This document shows, in pieces, positions 1 to 5,787 of a stretch of DNA of 6,979 nt (position 1 is its first letter; the number at the start of each line of letters is the position of its first letter). The notes beneath the pieces are model-generated. The model was not told where the DNA came from and made no database searches. It saw only the letters and a list, made by a program, of their open reading frames with translations. The stretch is from Alistipes sp. (GTDB taxonomy: Bacteria > Bacteroidota > Bacteroidia > Bacteroidales > Rikenellaceae), in contig JAFOZN010000040.1 of the NCBI GenBank assembly GCA_017391185.1, positions 1 through 6,979 on the forward strand. Reading direction: 5' to 3'. A program made the position numbers and the translations under genes.

Positions 1-1071
1 ATTGGCCTCCGACGTACTGATAAGGTCTACAGACACCTTGCTTTCGCTGAAGATCTCGAACACGCGGCGAAGGAAGCCTGAGGTATTGATCATCTTCATC
101 GAGAAGATGTTGATCACGCGGATGTTCTCCTTGAAGGAAACCGACTTCACGCCGTCCTCGATGAGCTCGCTGCGAAGGATCGCAGTTCCCTTTCCTGAAG
201 GATTCATCGAGTTGAGCACATAGATCGGAATGTTCTTCTTCACAGCAGGCTCGATGGTCAGAGGGTGAAGCACCTTGGCTCCGAAATGGGCCATCTCAGC
301 CGCCTCCTCGAATGAGATCTTCTCGAGATACTTGGTATTCTGGACTGTACGCGGGTCTGCAGAACGTACTCCGTCTACATCTGTCCATATCTCAATACGC
401 TCTGCATCTATCGCCATACCTATCAGGGATGCCGAATAGTCAGAACCGCCTCTTCCAAGAACCGTCTGCTCACCTGCGAGGTTCGATCCGATGAATCCCT
501 GGGTGATCACTGCGTCCATACCCTTGTACGCCTCCTCGATGATTCCCGGCACACGTGCCACGATCTCATCCACAACAGGCTCGCCCTTGAGGTATTCGTC
601 GCTGGTGATCATCATCTTACGGGCATCGATGAAGTTGGTCCTTATGCCCTTGGCATTCATCACGAAACAGATGATTGTCGAAGACAGGAGCTCTCCGTTG
701 GATATGATTATGGCCTTGTTCCTGTCAGAAAGTTCCTTTACTGCACATACTGCATTCACAAGACCCTCGAGCGAATCGCAGATTGCATTCACACGGCTCA
801 CGGCACTTTCCTTGAGAGCCGGGCTCTGCTCGAGAAGTTCTGACGCAAGGTTTACATGGCGGCTTCTGAGCTCCGCCATGAGAGTTTTAGTTTCATTTAC
901 ATTTCCGGCTGCAGCCGCATCGGAAATCCTATAAAGGAGATCCGTTACCTTCGACAAGGCTGACACTACTACTACAGGCTTCTTATCAAGTCTGCCACCT
1001 ACAATGAAGATGGCCCTTGTTATTGCCTCGAAATTTGCGACAGATGTGCCGCCAAACTTCATAACTATCAT
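1..1071 (-). CDS. lysC: Aspartate kinase, C-terminus cut by window edge
   Basis: This enzyme phosphorylates L-aspartate with ATP, the first step toward lysine, threonine and methionine (with diaminopimelate for the cell wall). 357 residues are visible. The amino-acid kinase fold carries KFGGTS at residues 5-10, GRGGSD at 206-211, WTDVDG at 229-234 and the SFEEAAEMAHFGAKVLHP segment at about 253-270. An ACT regulatory domain begins near residue 315 and is cut after LISTSEAN. Monofunctional enzymes are about 440 residues, so roughly 80 would be missing; a bifunctional kinase-homoserine dehydrogenase cannot be excluded because the C-terminus is unseen. The ATG at 1071 gives MIVMKFGG; an in-frame ATG at 1062 is a possible alternative. 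The start overlaps the stop of the upstream thioesterase remnant (ATGA), so translation may be coupled. The ACT domain suggests feedback inhibition by an end-product amino acid. Leucine codons (1 TTG in 27) differ from the other genes here. Confidence 0.95.
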   Translation of the reverse strand, partial: MIVMKFGGTSVANFEAITRAIFIVGGRLDKKPVVVVSALSKVTDLLYRISDAAAAGNVNETKTLMAELRSRHVNLASELLEQSPALKESAVSRVNAICDSLEGLVNAVCAVKELSDRNKAIIISNGELLSSTIICFVMNAKGIRTNFIDARKMMITSDEYLKGEPVVDEIVARVPGIIEEAYKGMDAVITQGFIGSNLAGEQTVLGRGGSDYSASLIGMAIDAERIEIWTDVDGVRSADPRTVQNTKYLEKISFEEAAEMAHFGAKVLHPLTIEPAVKKNIPIYVLNSMNPSGKGTAILRSELIEDGVKSVSFKENIRVINIFSMKMINTSGFLRRVFEIFSESKVSVDLISTSEAN

Positions 1072-1226
1072 AATAGATCCAGCTCACCACATCTGAGCCA
1101 CAACTCCCGAAAAAGATCGGTCTTGCCCAAATCGAAATATACCTGCTGCGCCACATTGCTCACATGAGAGAATGAATCGACATCCGAAAAGCGCATCTGA
1201 ATCGGAGTCTTGATCTTAAGCGCCAT
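1068..1226 (-). pseudogene. Truncated hotdog-fold acyl-CoA thioesterase remnant (52 codons)
   Basis: An ATG three bases after the threonylcarbamoyl-AMP synthase stop opens a 52-codon frame. It begins like a YbgC/4-hydroxybenzoyl-CoA thioesterase: MRFSDVDSFSHVSN at residues 11-24, then QQVYFDLGKTDLFRELW at 27-43. Asp17 matches the catalytic aspartate position of the 4HBT family. Family members are about 130-150 residues, so roughly two thirds are absent: the frame ends at a TGA that overlaps the aspartate kinase ATG. The missing strands of the hotdog fold are not found in the remaining 1072-1100 bases in any frame, since aspartate kinase coding starts at once. I therefore call it a 3'-deleted gene or one side of a junction rather than a functional enzyme. 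It could still be translated as a short leader peptide coupled to the kinase. Family call is good; status as a pseudogene is inference. Confidence 0.7.
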
Positions 1227-1229
1227 TGC

Positions 1230-1796
1230 CTACTGACGGATTATCTTCACCTCGCCATGCTCGCCAAATGACATGATAGAGCTTGGCTTACACGTAGGCT
1301 TACCCTGAAAACGAGGATTCACCACAAAATCCACACCCTCGATAATCTCGCGGCTCACCTCCTGCAAACCCTTCATCGGAGTCTGCTCGCCTGAGATATT
1401 TGCCGAAGTAGAAACTATCGGTTTACCGAAACGGCGCAAGAGCTGATAGCAAAACTCGTGACGTGGAACACGCACGCCAAGCGTACCCTCCTCTGGCACA
1501 AGATTCTTAGCCACTCCCGTAGCTCCCTCCAAAATCAAGGTCAGAGGCTTCTCGCTCATCTCCATCACCTCGAAGGCGATACCTGGAGCTTTGTTGACAT
1601 ATCTAACGACCATATCGGCATCGCGACACAGCACGATCATCGAAGTCTTGTTCTCGCTACGCTTGAGCTTGTAAATTTTTTCCACCGCCTCGGCATTGGT
1701 CGCATCGCAACCTATGCCCCAAACTGTATCTGTAGGATAGAGTATCAATCCTCCATCTCTGAGCACCTCAAGTGCCGCTTGAAGATCCTTTTCCAT
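1230..1796 (-). CDS. tsaC: L-threonylcarbamoyladenylate synthase (Sua5/YrdC/TsaC family)
   Basis: This protein makes threonylcarbamoyl-AMP from threonine, bicarbonate and ATP, the activated intermediate for the t6A37 modification of ANN-decoding tRNAs in the cytoplasm. The 188-residue product is a single YrdC domain, without the extra C-terminal domain of long Sua5 proteins. Visible motifs are PTDTVWGIGCDAT at 21-33, the basic KRSENK at 45-50, GTLGVRVPRH at 104-113, STSANISG at 129-136 and KPSSIM at 170-175. The ATG at 1796 is chosen because conserved sequence starts just after it and a promoter -7 element lies about 23 bases upstream. A longer frame to 1892 would run through that promoter and adds unconserved sequence. 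It heads the leftward row with the thioesterase remnant (3-base gap) and aspartate kinase. Confidence 0.93.
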   Translation of the reverse strand: MEKDLQAALEVLRDGGLILYPTDTVWGIGCDATNAEAVEKIYKLKRSENKTSMIVLCRDADMVVRYVNKAPGIAFEVMEMSEKPLTLILEGATGVAKNLVPEEGTLGVRVPRHEFCYQLLRRFGKPIVSTSANISGEQTPMKGLQEVSREIIEGVDFVVNPRFQGKPTCKPSSIMSFGEHGEVKIIRQ

Positions 1797-1818
1797 AGAA
1801 AAACATTTATTTAATGCA

Positions 1819-1826
1819 CAAAAATA
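1819..1826 (-). promoter_or_regulatory. Probable -7 element of the tsaC promoter
   Basis: The minus strand reads TATTTTTG, a full match to the Bacteroidota -7 consensus TAnnTTTG. A transcript starting about 7 bases on would have a leader of roughly 15 bases before the ATG at 1796. No TTG is found at the expected -33 distance (19-21 bases upstream), so the promoter is only half supported. Confidence 0.5.
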
Positions 1827-1878
1827 GTGATTTTTCCACAGAGCAGAGCCGTTGATATATAGTTTTTTGACTATCGGG

Positions 1879-1909
1879 TTGCGAGTTGACAATTATTTTC
1901 TTAATTTTG
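1879..1909 (+). promoter_or_regulatory. Bacteroidota-type promoter for yebC
   Basis: TTG at 1879-1881 is separated by exactly 20 bases from TAATTTTG at 1902-1909, matching the -33 TTG and -7 TAnnTTTG pattern of the Bacteroidota primary sigma factor. Transcription would begin near 1915, leaving an A-rich leader of about 35 bases with no Shine-Dalgarno motif before the yebC ATG at 1951. Confidence 0.75.
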
Positions 1910-1950
1910 CGACCATCTGAGAAAATAATAACAAAAAATATAAAATTACT

Positions 1951-2679
1951 ATGGGAAGAGCTTTTGAGTATCGTAAAGCAAGAAAGATGAAGCGTTGGGG
2001 TCACATGGCTCGCGTCTTCACTAAGATCGGTAAGGAGATTGAGATCGCTGTAAAGGCATCTGGTTCTGATCCTAACTCTAACACACGTCTGCGAATCCTC
2101 ATCCAGAACGCTAAGGCTGAGAACATGCCTAAGGAGAATATCGAGCGCGCAATCAAGCGTGCTACCGATAAGGATGCAGCAGATTACAAGGAGATGATCT
2201 ATGAGGGATATGGTCCTCACGGTGTGGCATTCTTGGTAGAGACTGCTACCGACAACACCAACCGTACCGTAGCCAGCGTACGTATGTATTTTAACAAGTG
2301 TGGCGGTACATTGGGTAACTCAGGCTCTGTGGCATTTATGTTCGAGCACAAGTGTATCTTCAAGTTCAAGCCAGCCGAGGGCGTTGACTTCGAGGAGATG
2401 GAGTTGGAGATGATCGACTTGGGCGTTGACGAGTTCTTCCACGAGGAGGGCGAGGTTACAGTGAGCGCACCTTACGAGTCATTCGGTGCTATCCAGAAGT
2501 GGATCGAGGATATGGGCTACGAGCTCGTATCTGGTGAGGGTGTACGCATCCCAACCGACACCAAGGAGCTTACTCCAGAGCAGAGAGCAGACGTAGAGAA
2601 GTTGCAGGAGCGTTTGGAGGAGGATGATGACGTTGTGAACGTATATCACACCATGGCTGAGGCTGATGACGAGGAGTAA
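1951..2679 (+). CDS. yebC: YebC/PmpR/TACO1-family translation or regulatory factor
   Basis: YebC-family proteins were long annotated as DNA-binding regulators. More recent work on bacterial members and on mitochondrial TACO1 points to a ribosome-associated role at difficult (proline-rich) stretches; which role applies here cannot be read from sequence. The 242-residue length is normal. The N-terminal helical domain shows MGRAFEYRKARKMKRWGHMARVF-like sequence at 1-23 and FTKIGKEIEIAVK at 23-35. The family signature YEGYGPHG is at 84-91 and GGTLGNSGSVAFMF at 118-131. The C-terminal tail is strongly acidic (EEDDDVVN, then ADDEE at the end). The gene stands alone: it has its own promoter at 1879-1909, an A-rich leader without Shine-Dalgarno, and a strong terminator 22 bases past the stop. 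Leucine is mostly TTG (6 of 10), which may reflect high expression. Confidence 0.95.
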   Translation: MGRAFEYRKARKMKRWGHMARVFTKIGKEIEIAVKASGSDPNSNTRLRILIQNAKAENMPKENIERAIKRATDKDAADYKEMIYEGYGPHGVAFLVETATDNTNRTVASVRMYFNKCGGTLGNSGSVAFMFEHKCIFKFKPAEGVDFEEMELEMIDLGVDEFFHEEGEVTVSAPYESFGAIQKWIEDMGYELVSGEGVRIPTDTKELTPEQRADVEKLQERLEEDDDVVNVYHTMAEADDEE

Positions 2680-2700
2680 TTCTATAACTCGCTAAAATAG

Positions 2701-2745
2701 ATCAGGGTTGTCCGAGTTTTTCTCGCGACAACCCTGATTTTTTTT
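2701..2745 (+). terminator. Rho-independent terminator of yebC
   Basis: A 12-bp arm (ATCAGGGTTGTC, 2701-2712) pairs with GACAACCCTGAT (2727-2738). Inside it CGAG (2713-2716) pairs with CTCG (2722-2725), leaving a five-T loop and one bulged C at 2726. A run of eight T follows (2738-2745). On the minus strand only a weak T-run follows the hairpin, so it chiefly serves yebC, although it lies between convergent genes. Confidence 0.92.
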
Positions 2746-2761
2746 GGGGTTAGAGGAAGGG

Positions 2762-2780
2762 AATTCAAAATTCAAAATTC
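2762..2780. repeat. Short tandem repeat, AATTCAA heptamer, about 2.7 copies
   Basis: AATTCAA occurs at 2762-2768 and 2769-2775, followed by a partial AATTC at 2776-2780. It sits in the intergenic gap between the yebC terminator and the stop of the response regulator. No coding or promoter role is visible. Confidence 0.8.
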
Positions 2781-2796
2781 CATCTTTAATTTTAGA

Positions 2797-3447
2797 TTAC
2801 ACCTCTACCAAGCCGTGTTTAATGGCATAGACCACTAAGCTGGCGGTGTTTTTCGAGCCACTCTTCTCCAAAATGTTGGCACGGTGTTTATCTACCGTGC
2901 GTTTGGAAATATATAATTTATCGGCAATCTCTTGCGTAGAGAGCCCCTGACATATTCCCACCAAAATCTCTACCTCACGCTCCGAGAGTCTATCCTCCTC
3001 GGCAATATCACCACCCACAGAATAGGGATAGGATGTCATGGCAAACGAGATAGACTCCATAAGCTGAGGGCTGAAATATGTTCCTCCCTCACATACGGTC
3101 CTGACGGCCAATAACACCTCGTCAAACTCCGAATCTTTCAACAGAAAACCCTTCGCACCACTCTCCACCATCTTCGAGTAGTAGGCATTATCGCCAAACA
3201 TCGAGAGAGAGATTACCTTCAACTCAGGATCCACTTCCAACGCCCTCTCGGTAGTCTCCGCACCGTTGATTCCTGGCATCGAATAATCCATAAATACCAG
3301 ATCGACCTTGCTCTCCGCCTGAGCCTGCAAGAACTCCTCGCCACTACCCGCCTCCACGACAACCTCAAAGTCGGCCTGCGACGAGAGCAGCATCTTCATT
3401 CCGCGCCTAAAGAGCGAATGGTCATCTACCAAAGCTATACGAATCAT
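2797..3447 (-). CDS. NarL/FixJ-family two-component response regulator
   Basis: This is a cytoplasmic DNA-binding regulator activated by phosphoryl transfer, presumably from the histidine kinase encoded just upstream. With the ATG at 3447 it has 216 residues. The receiver domain (about 1-120) has the acidic pair D8-D9, phosphoacceptor D54 in MDYSMPG, S81 at the switch Ser/Thr position and K104 in FLLKD. A linker is followed by a LuxR-type helix-turn-helix at about 153-212, with LSEREVEIL and the recognition region STQEIADKLYISKRTVDKHR. A GTG at 3450 would add one residue, but the ATG sharing its A with the kinase TGA (TGATG) is the more natural coupled start. The target genes are unknown. No intrinsic terminator is visible after the stop on this strand. 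Confidence 0.93.
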   Translation of the reverse strand: MIRIALVDDHSLFRRGMKMLLSSQADFEVVVEAGSGEEFLQAQAESKVDLVFMDYSMPGINGAETTERALEVDPELKVISLSMFGDNAYYSKMVESGAKGFLLKDSEFDEVLLAVRTVCEGGTYFSPQLMESISFAMTSYPYSVGGDIAEEDRLSEREVEILVGICQGLSTQEIADKLYISKRTVDKHRANILEKSGSKNTASLVVYAIKHGLVEV

Positions 3448-4457
3448 CACTTCTGCTTGTTTTTGTGACGGCGATTGTGGCTCTGCTTATCTATTGTCGA
3501 TGGAGCAGCCTCCAAACTACGAGCACCACGCACATTGACCTTGACGGAAGCTCGCATACCCTTACCCTTGGATGATGAAATCGAGAATTGGCCATTGAGA
3601 CTGTTGATTCTCGAATTGATATTAGAGAGTCCCATACCGCAATCCATCATCGCCTGAGGATCAAATCCGCGACCATTGTCGCTATACTGCAACTCCAACT
3701 CCTCGCCCGAAGAGGAGAGCGAGAGACGTATCTCGCTACAACCCGAATGTTTCATAGAGTTGGTGATAAGCTCACACACCACTCGATACATGATAACCTC
3801 TATATCGGTATCATAGCGATCCGAGCGCAGGTTGGTAGCAAAGGCAATCTTCACCTTGTGTAGCGAAGATGAACGATCAATGAAATTCTGCACACCACGC
3901 GCCAGACCAAAATCGGCCAAAACATGTGGCGAGAGATTATTGGAGATCTCTCGCAGAGATCGTACCGCCTCCTCCACTACATAAAGCGTATTGCCCAAAA
4001 TCTCACGGCTGGCAGGATCCATCTCGCTCTTGGATAATGAGCTGAGCGAAATTTTAGCCGAAGAGAGCAGAGGGCCCAAACCATCGTGCAACTCCTTGGA
4101 GAAGTTGGCGCGGCTCTTCTCCTCGGCACGCAATACAGCGGTAAGGATACGCTTGTCTGTGAGCTGGCGGTGGTGATTGAGTCGGTCGATATATATTATC
4201 AACTTATCTAACATCACCACACCCACCGATATACATATCGAGACTATGATATCGAACCATACCATAGTAATCTCTGGCATCGGATGGCCATAGCTTATCC
4301 ATAGTTGCAAGAGACGCTGACCTGCCATGAGGATAAATCCGATGATGAAGAGTATCCATATCGAATTATATTTGGTCGCACGTACCAGACGCAGAGCGTA
4401 ATACATGGCAATGAACTGAACTATGATTGCCACATAGAGCAAAAGGCGAAAAGTCAT
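3447..4457 (-). CDS. Membrane sensor histidine kinase, NarX/DesK-like (HisKA_3)
   Basis: This kinase autophosphorylates on histidine and passes the phosphate to the adjacent NarL-type regulator. The 336-residue protein begins with three hydrophobic spans (about 2-24, 31-53 and 66-90) joined by short loops. There is no sizeable extracellular domain, so the signal is probably sensed in the membrane or cytoplasm. A linker (91-112) leads to the dimerisation/phosphoacceptor helix with H124 in KELHDGLGPLL. The ATPase domain has the N-box ELITNSMKHS (N233), DNGRGFD at 260-266 and GMGLSNI at 274-280. It ends in a basic tail (about 310-336, with RRHKNKQK) beyond the usual ATPase domain. The next gene upstream is surE, 62 bases away. 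That gap holds a 16-bp palindrome but no clear promoter, so co-transcription with surE is likely. The ligand cannot be predicted. Confidence 0.93.
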   Translation of the reverse strand: MTFRLLLYVAIIVQFIAMYYALRLVRATKYNSIWILFIIGFILMAGQRLLQLWISYGHPMPEITMVWFDIIVSICISVGVVMLDKLIIYIDRLNHHRQLTDKRILTAVLRAEEKSRANFSKELHDGLGPLLSSAKISLSSLSKSEMDPASREILGNTLYVVEEAVRSLREISNNLSPHVLADFGLARGVQNFIDRSSSLHKVKIAFATNLRSDRYDTDIEVIMYRVVCELITNSMKHSGCSEIRLSLSSSGEELELQYSDNGRGFDPQAMMDCGMGLSNINSRINSLNGQFSISSSKGKGMRASVKVNVRGARSLEAAPSTIDKQSHNRRHKNKQK

Positions 4458-4493
4458 AGGCTTATGTTTTAGGTAGTTTCAATCTTGTTTTCT

Positions 4494-4509
4494 AAAGAGC
4501 AGGCTCTTT
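4494..4509. repeat. 16-bp palindrome between surE and the histidine kinase gene
   Basis: AAAGAGC at 4494-4500 and GCTCTTT at 4503-4509 are perfect inverted repeats with a two-base centre. As RNA it would form a six-pair stem with a four-base loop. No U-run follows on the minus strand, so it is not a standard terminator. It could be a protein-binding site (for instance for the linked regulator), an mRNA processing hairpin, or chance. It lies about 37 bases before the kinase ATG. Confidence 0.45.
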
Positions 4510-4510
4510 C

Positions 4511-4533
4511 CCGAGCACTCTATCCGAGCACTC
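4511..4533. repeat. 10-bp direct repeat spanning the surE stop codon
   Basis: CCGAGCACTC occurs at 4511-4520 and again at 4524-4533 (13-base period). On the surE strand this is GAGTGCTCGG, ATA, GAGTGCTCGG. The stop codon TAG (4520-4522) lies at the join, so the second copy is just downstream of the gene. It looks like a small tandem duplication by slippage. Confidence 0.6.
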
Positions 4534-5293
4534 GCTCCAGATACTCCATCTGCTTATAGTGTGTCATATCAATCTGCACAGGCACAACCGACACGTAGCC
4601 ATTGGCCAACGCCCACTCATCGGTATCCTCGGCTTCGGGCTCATGGTTGGAGAAGGCTCCGCTGATCATATAACCCTGCTTCTGATCTTCACACTCCATA
4701 GGTGCAAACTCATCGAGCCATATACCTCGACATTGGCGACAGACCCTGACACCTTTTATCTCCGATAATGGTATATTGGGCACATTGACATTCAGGCAGA
4801 GATTCTCACTCGCAGGATTCTCCATGATCGAAGAGATTATCTCTCTGGCATAGTGCTTAGCTGCTTCGAAATCGGCTTCGGCATCGTGATCCGTCAGTGA
4901 CAAGCCCACCGAAGGACATCCATAGAAACTACCTTCGATGGCAGCACCCATAGTACCCGAATAGAGTACGTTTGTGCCGGCATTGGAGCCATGATTTATG
5001 CCAGAGATGACCAAATCGACTCTCTGCCCACGAAACAGATGGTCGAATGCGAACTTGGCACAATCCACAGGCGTACCCGAAAGGGAATAGACCTCCACGC
5101 CCTCGCTTTGGTGGCGCGACTCAATAAACAACGGATCATATATGGTGATAGCTTGGCTCTTACCACTCTGCACCGATTCGGGAGCTACGGCTACAACCCT
5201 TCCAAATTCGCGTGCCACCTCTATGGCGGCAGCAAATCCCTTGGCTCGGAAACTATCATCGTTGGTTACAAATATCAATCTCTCTTTATTCAT
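4520..5293 (-). CDS. surE: 5'/3'-nucleotidase SurE (acid phosphatase family)
   Basis: SurE is a cytoplasmic metal-dependent phosphatase that removes phosphate from nucleoside 5'- and 3'-monophosphates and is linked in E. coli to stationary-phase survival. The 257 residues match the family length (about 250-260). The metal site is visible as TNDD at 10-13 (D12, D13), S43 in QSGKSQAIT, and N100 in ISGINHGSNAG. Other family blocks are APESVQSGKS at 38-46, LSGTPVDCAKF at 71-81 and YSGTMGAAIEG at 111-121. The glycine that usually follows NDD is serine here (NDDS). The ATG at 5293 starts directly before the conserved LIFVTNDD strand. It is probably first in a leftward unit with the histidine kinase and regulator, driven by a -7 element at 5364-5371. 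A 10-bp direct repeat overlaps its last codons and stop. Confidence 0.94.
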   Translation of the reverse strand: MNKERLIFVTNDDSFRAKGFAAAIEVAREFGRVVAVAPESVQSGKSQAITIYDPLFIESRHQSEGVEVYSLSGTPVDCAKFAFDHLFRGQRVDLVISGINHGSNAGTNVLYSGTMGAAIEGSFYGCPSVGLSLTDHDAEADFEAAKHYAREIISSIMENPASENLCLNVNVPNIPLSEIKGVRVCRQCRGIWLDEFAPMECEDQKQGYMISGAFSNHEPEAEDTDEWALANGYVSVVPVQIDMTHYKQMEYLERVLG

Positions 5294-5363
5294 CTTTCAA
5301 AAACTTCTATGGCAGAGCCTCTGCTTCTGCCCGATTTATTATATACATACTCTTACTCATCTA

Positions 5364-5371
5364 CAAAGGTA
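5364..5371 (-). promoter_or_regulatory. Probable -7 element of the surE promoter
   Basis: The minus strand reads TACCTTTG, matching TAnnTTTG. Transcription would start near 5357 and give a leader of about 65 bases before the surE ATG. No TTG lies at the expected -33 distance, so support is partial. It sits between surE and the divergent VOC promoter. Confidence 0.45.
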
Positions 5372-5394
5372 AAAAAATATTCCATTCCACCCTG

Positions 5395-5425
5395 TTGCGA
5401 TTCACATTTTTTCATCGTAACTTTG
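5395..5425 (+). promoter_or_regulatory. Bacteroidota-type promoter for the small VOC gene
   Basis: TTG at 5395-5397, a 20-base spacer, and TAACTTTG at 5418-5425 match the TTG / TAnnTTTG pattern. Transcription would start near 5431, leaving about 31 A/T-rich bases without Shine-Dalgarno before the ATG at 5463. Confidence 0.72.
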
Positions 5426-5462
5426 TTTATATTTTTCAACGAAAACCTAAAACTTTACGAAT

Positions 5463-5774
5463 ATGAGGAATTTGAGTCACTTCGGCATCCCAGTAGCCGA
5501 GAAGATGGATGGCATGGCGTTTATCGAGCCATTGAAGGTGCATATCACAGACCATGCCGCAAGCCCCAACAAATTGGAGTTCCTATACTTTGAGCCAGAC
5601 AGCCCTATGCACGCACTGATCCAAAGTCAAGCACACATTGCCTACAATGTAGAGGATATAAATGCCGCATTGGAGGGAACCAAAGTCCTATTGCCTGCGT
5701 TGGATTGTGGCAATATGATTATCGCCTTCATCGAAGAGGAGGGCGTAGCTATTGAGCTTATCGAGTTGAAGTAG
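5463..5774 (+). CDS. Small VOC (glyoxalase/bleomycin-resistance-like) superfamily protein
   Basis: The 103-residue product looks like a compact member of the vicinal oxygen chelate fold, which is built from two beta-alpha-beta-beta-beta modules around a metal. The start LSHFGIPV (4-11) is a typical first strand, LEFLYFE (38-44) a typical module end, AHIAYNVEDINAALEG (57-72) a typical second-module start, and MIIAFIEEEGVAIELIEL (85-102) a typical ending. The four usual metal-ligand positions appear filled by H6, E39, H58 and E98, although the first module is shorter than normal (whole proteins are usually 120-140 residues). The substrate is unknown; lyase, isomerase, dioxygenase or binding roles all occur in the superfamily. 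The gene is monocistronic with its own promoter and converges on rnhB with a 13-base gap. Confidence 0.8.
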   Translation: MRNLSHFGIPVAEKMDGMAFIEPLKVHITDHAASPNKLEFLYFEPDSPMHALIQSQAHIAYNVEDINAALEGTKVLLPALDCGNMIIAFIEEEGVAIELIELK

Positions 5775-5787
5775 CAGAGCAAGAGGA

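Noticed and set aside
491..934. 147-codon plus-strand frame inside the aspartate kinase region
   Set aside because: It is antisense to a well-conserved gene and is low-complexity Ser/Arg/Leu-rich; a shadow frame.
1832..1843. TTTTCCACAGAG shared with the region just before 6513, resembling a DnaA box (TTATnCACA)
   Set aside because: Two isolated near-matches far apart, with no cluster, AT-rich unwinding region or dnaA/dnaN context, so an origin is not supported.
1797..1892. N-terminal extension of the threonylcarbamoyl-AMP synthase to an upstream ATG (32 extra residues)
   Set aside because: It would cross the tsaC -7 element and overlap the divergent yebC promoter, the extra residues show no family similarity, and the start at 1796 gives the normal length.
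1807..2220. 137-codon minus-strand frame over yebC
   Set aside because: It is antisense to yebC and overlaps both divergent promoters with no recognisable domain.
4991..5593. 200-codon open frame on the plus strand
   Set aside because: It lies antisense to surE and then out of frame across the divergent promoters and the VOC gene, and its translation shows no family pattern.
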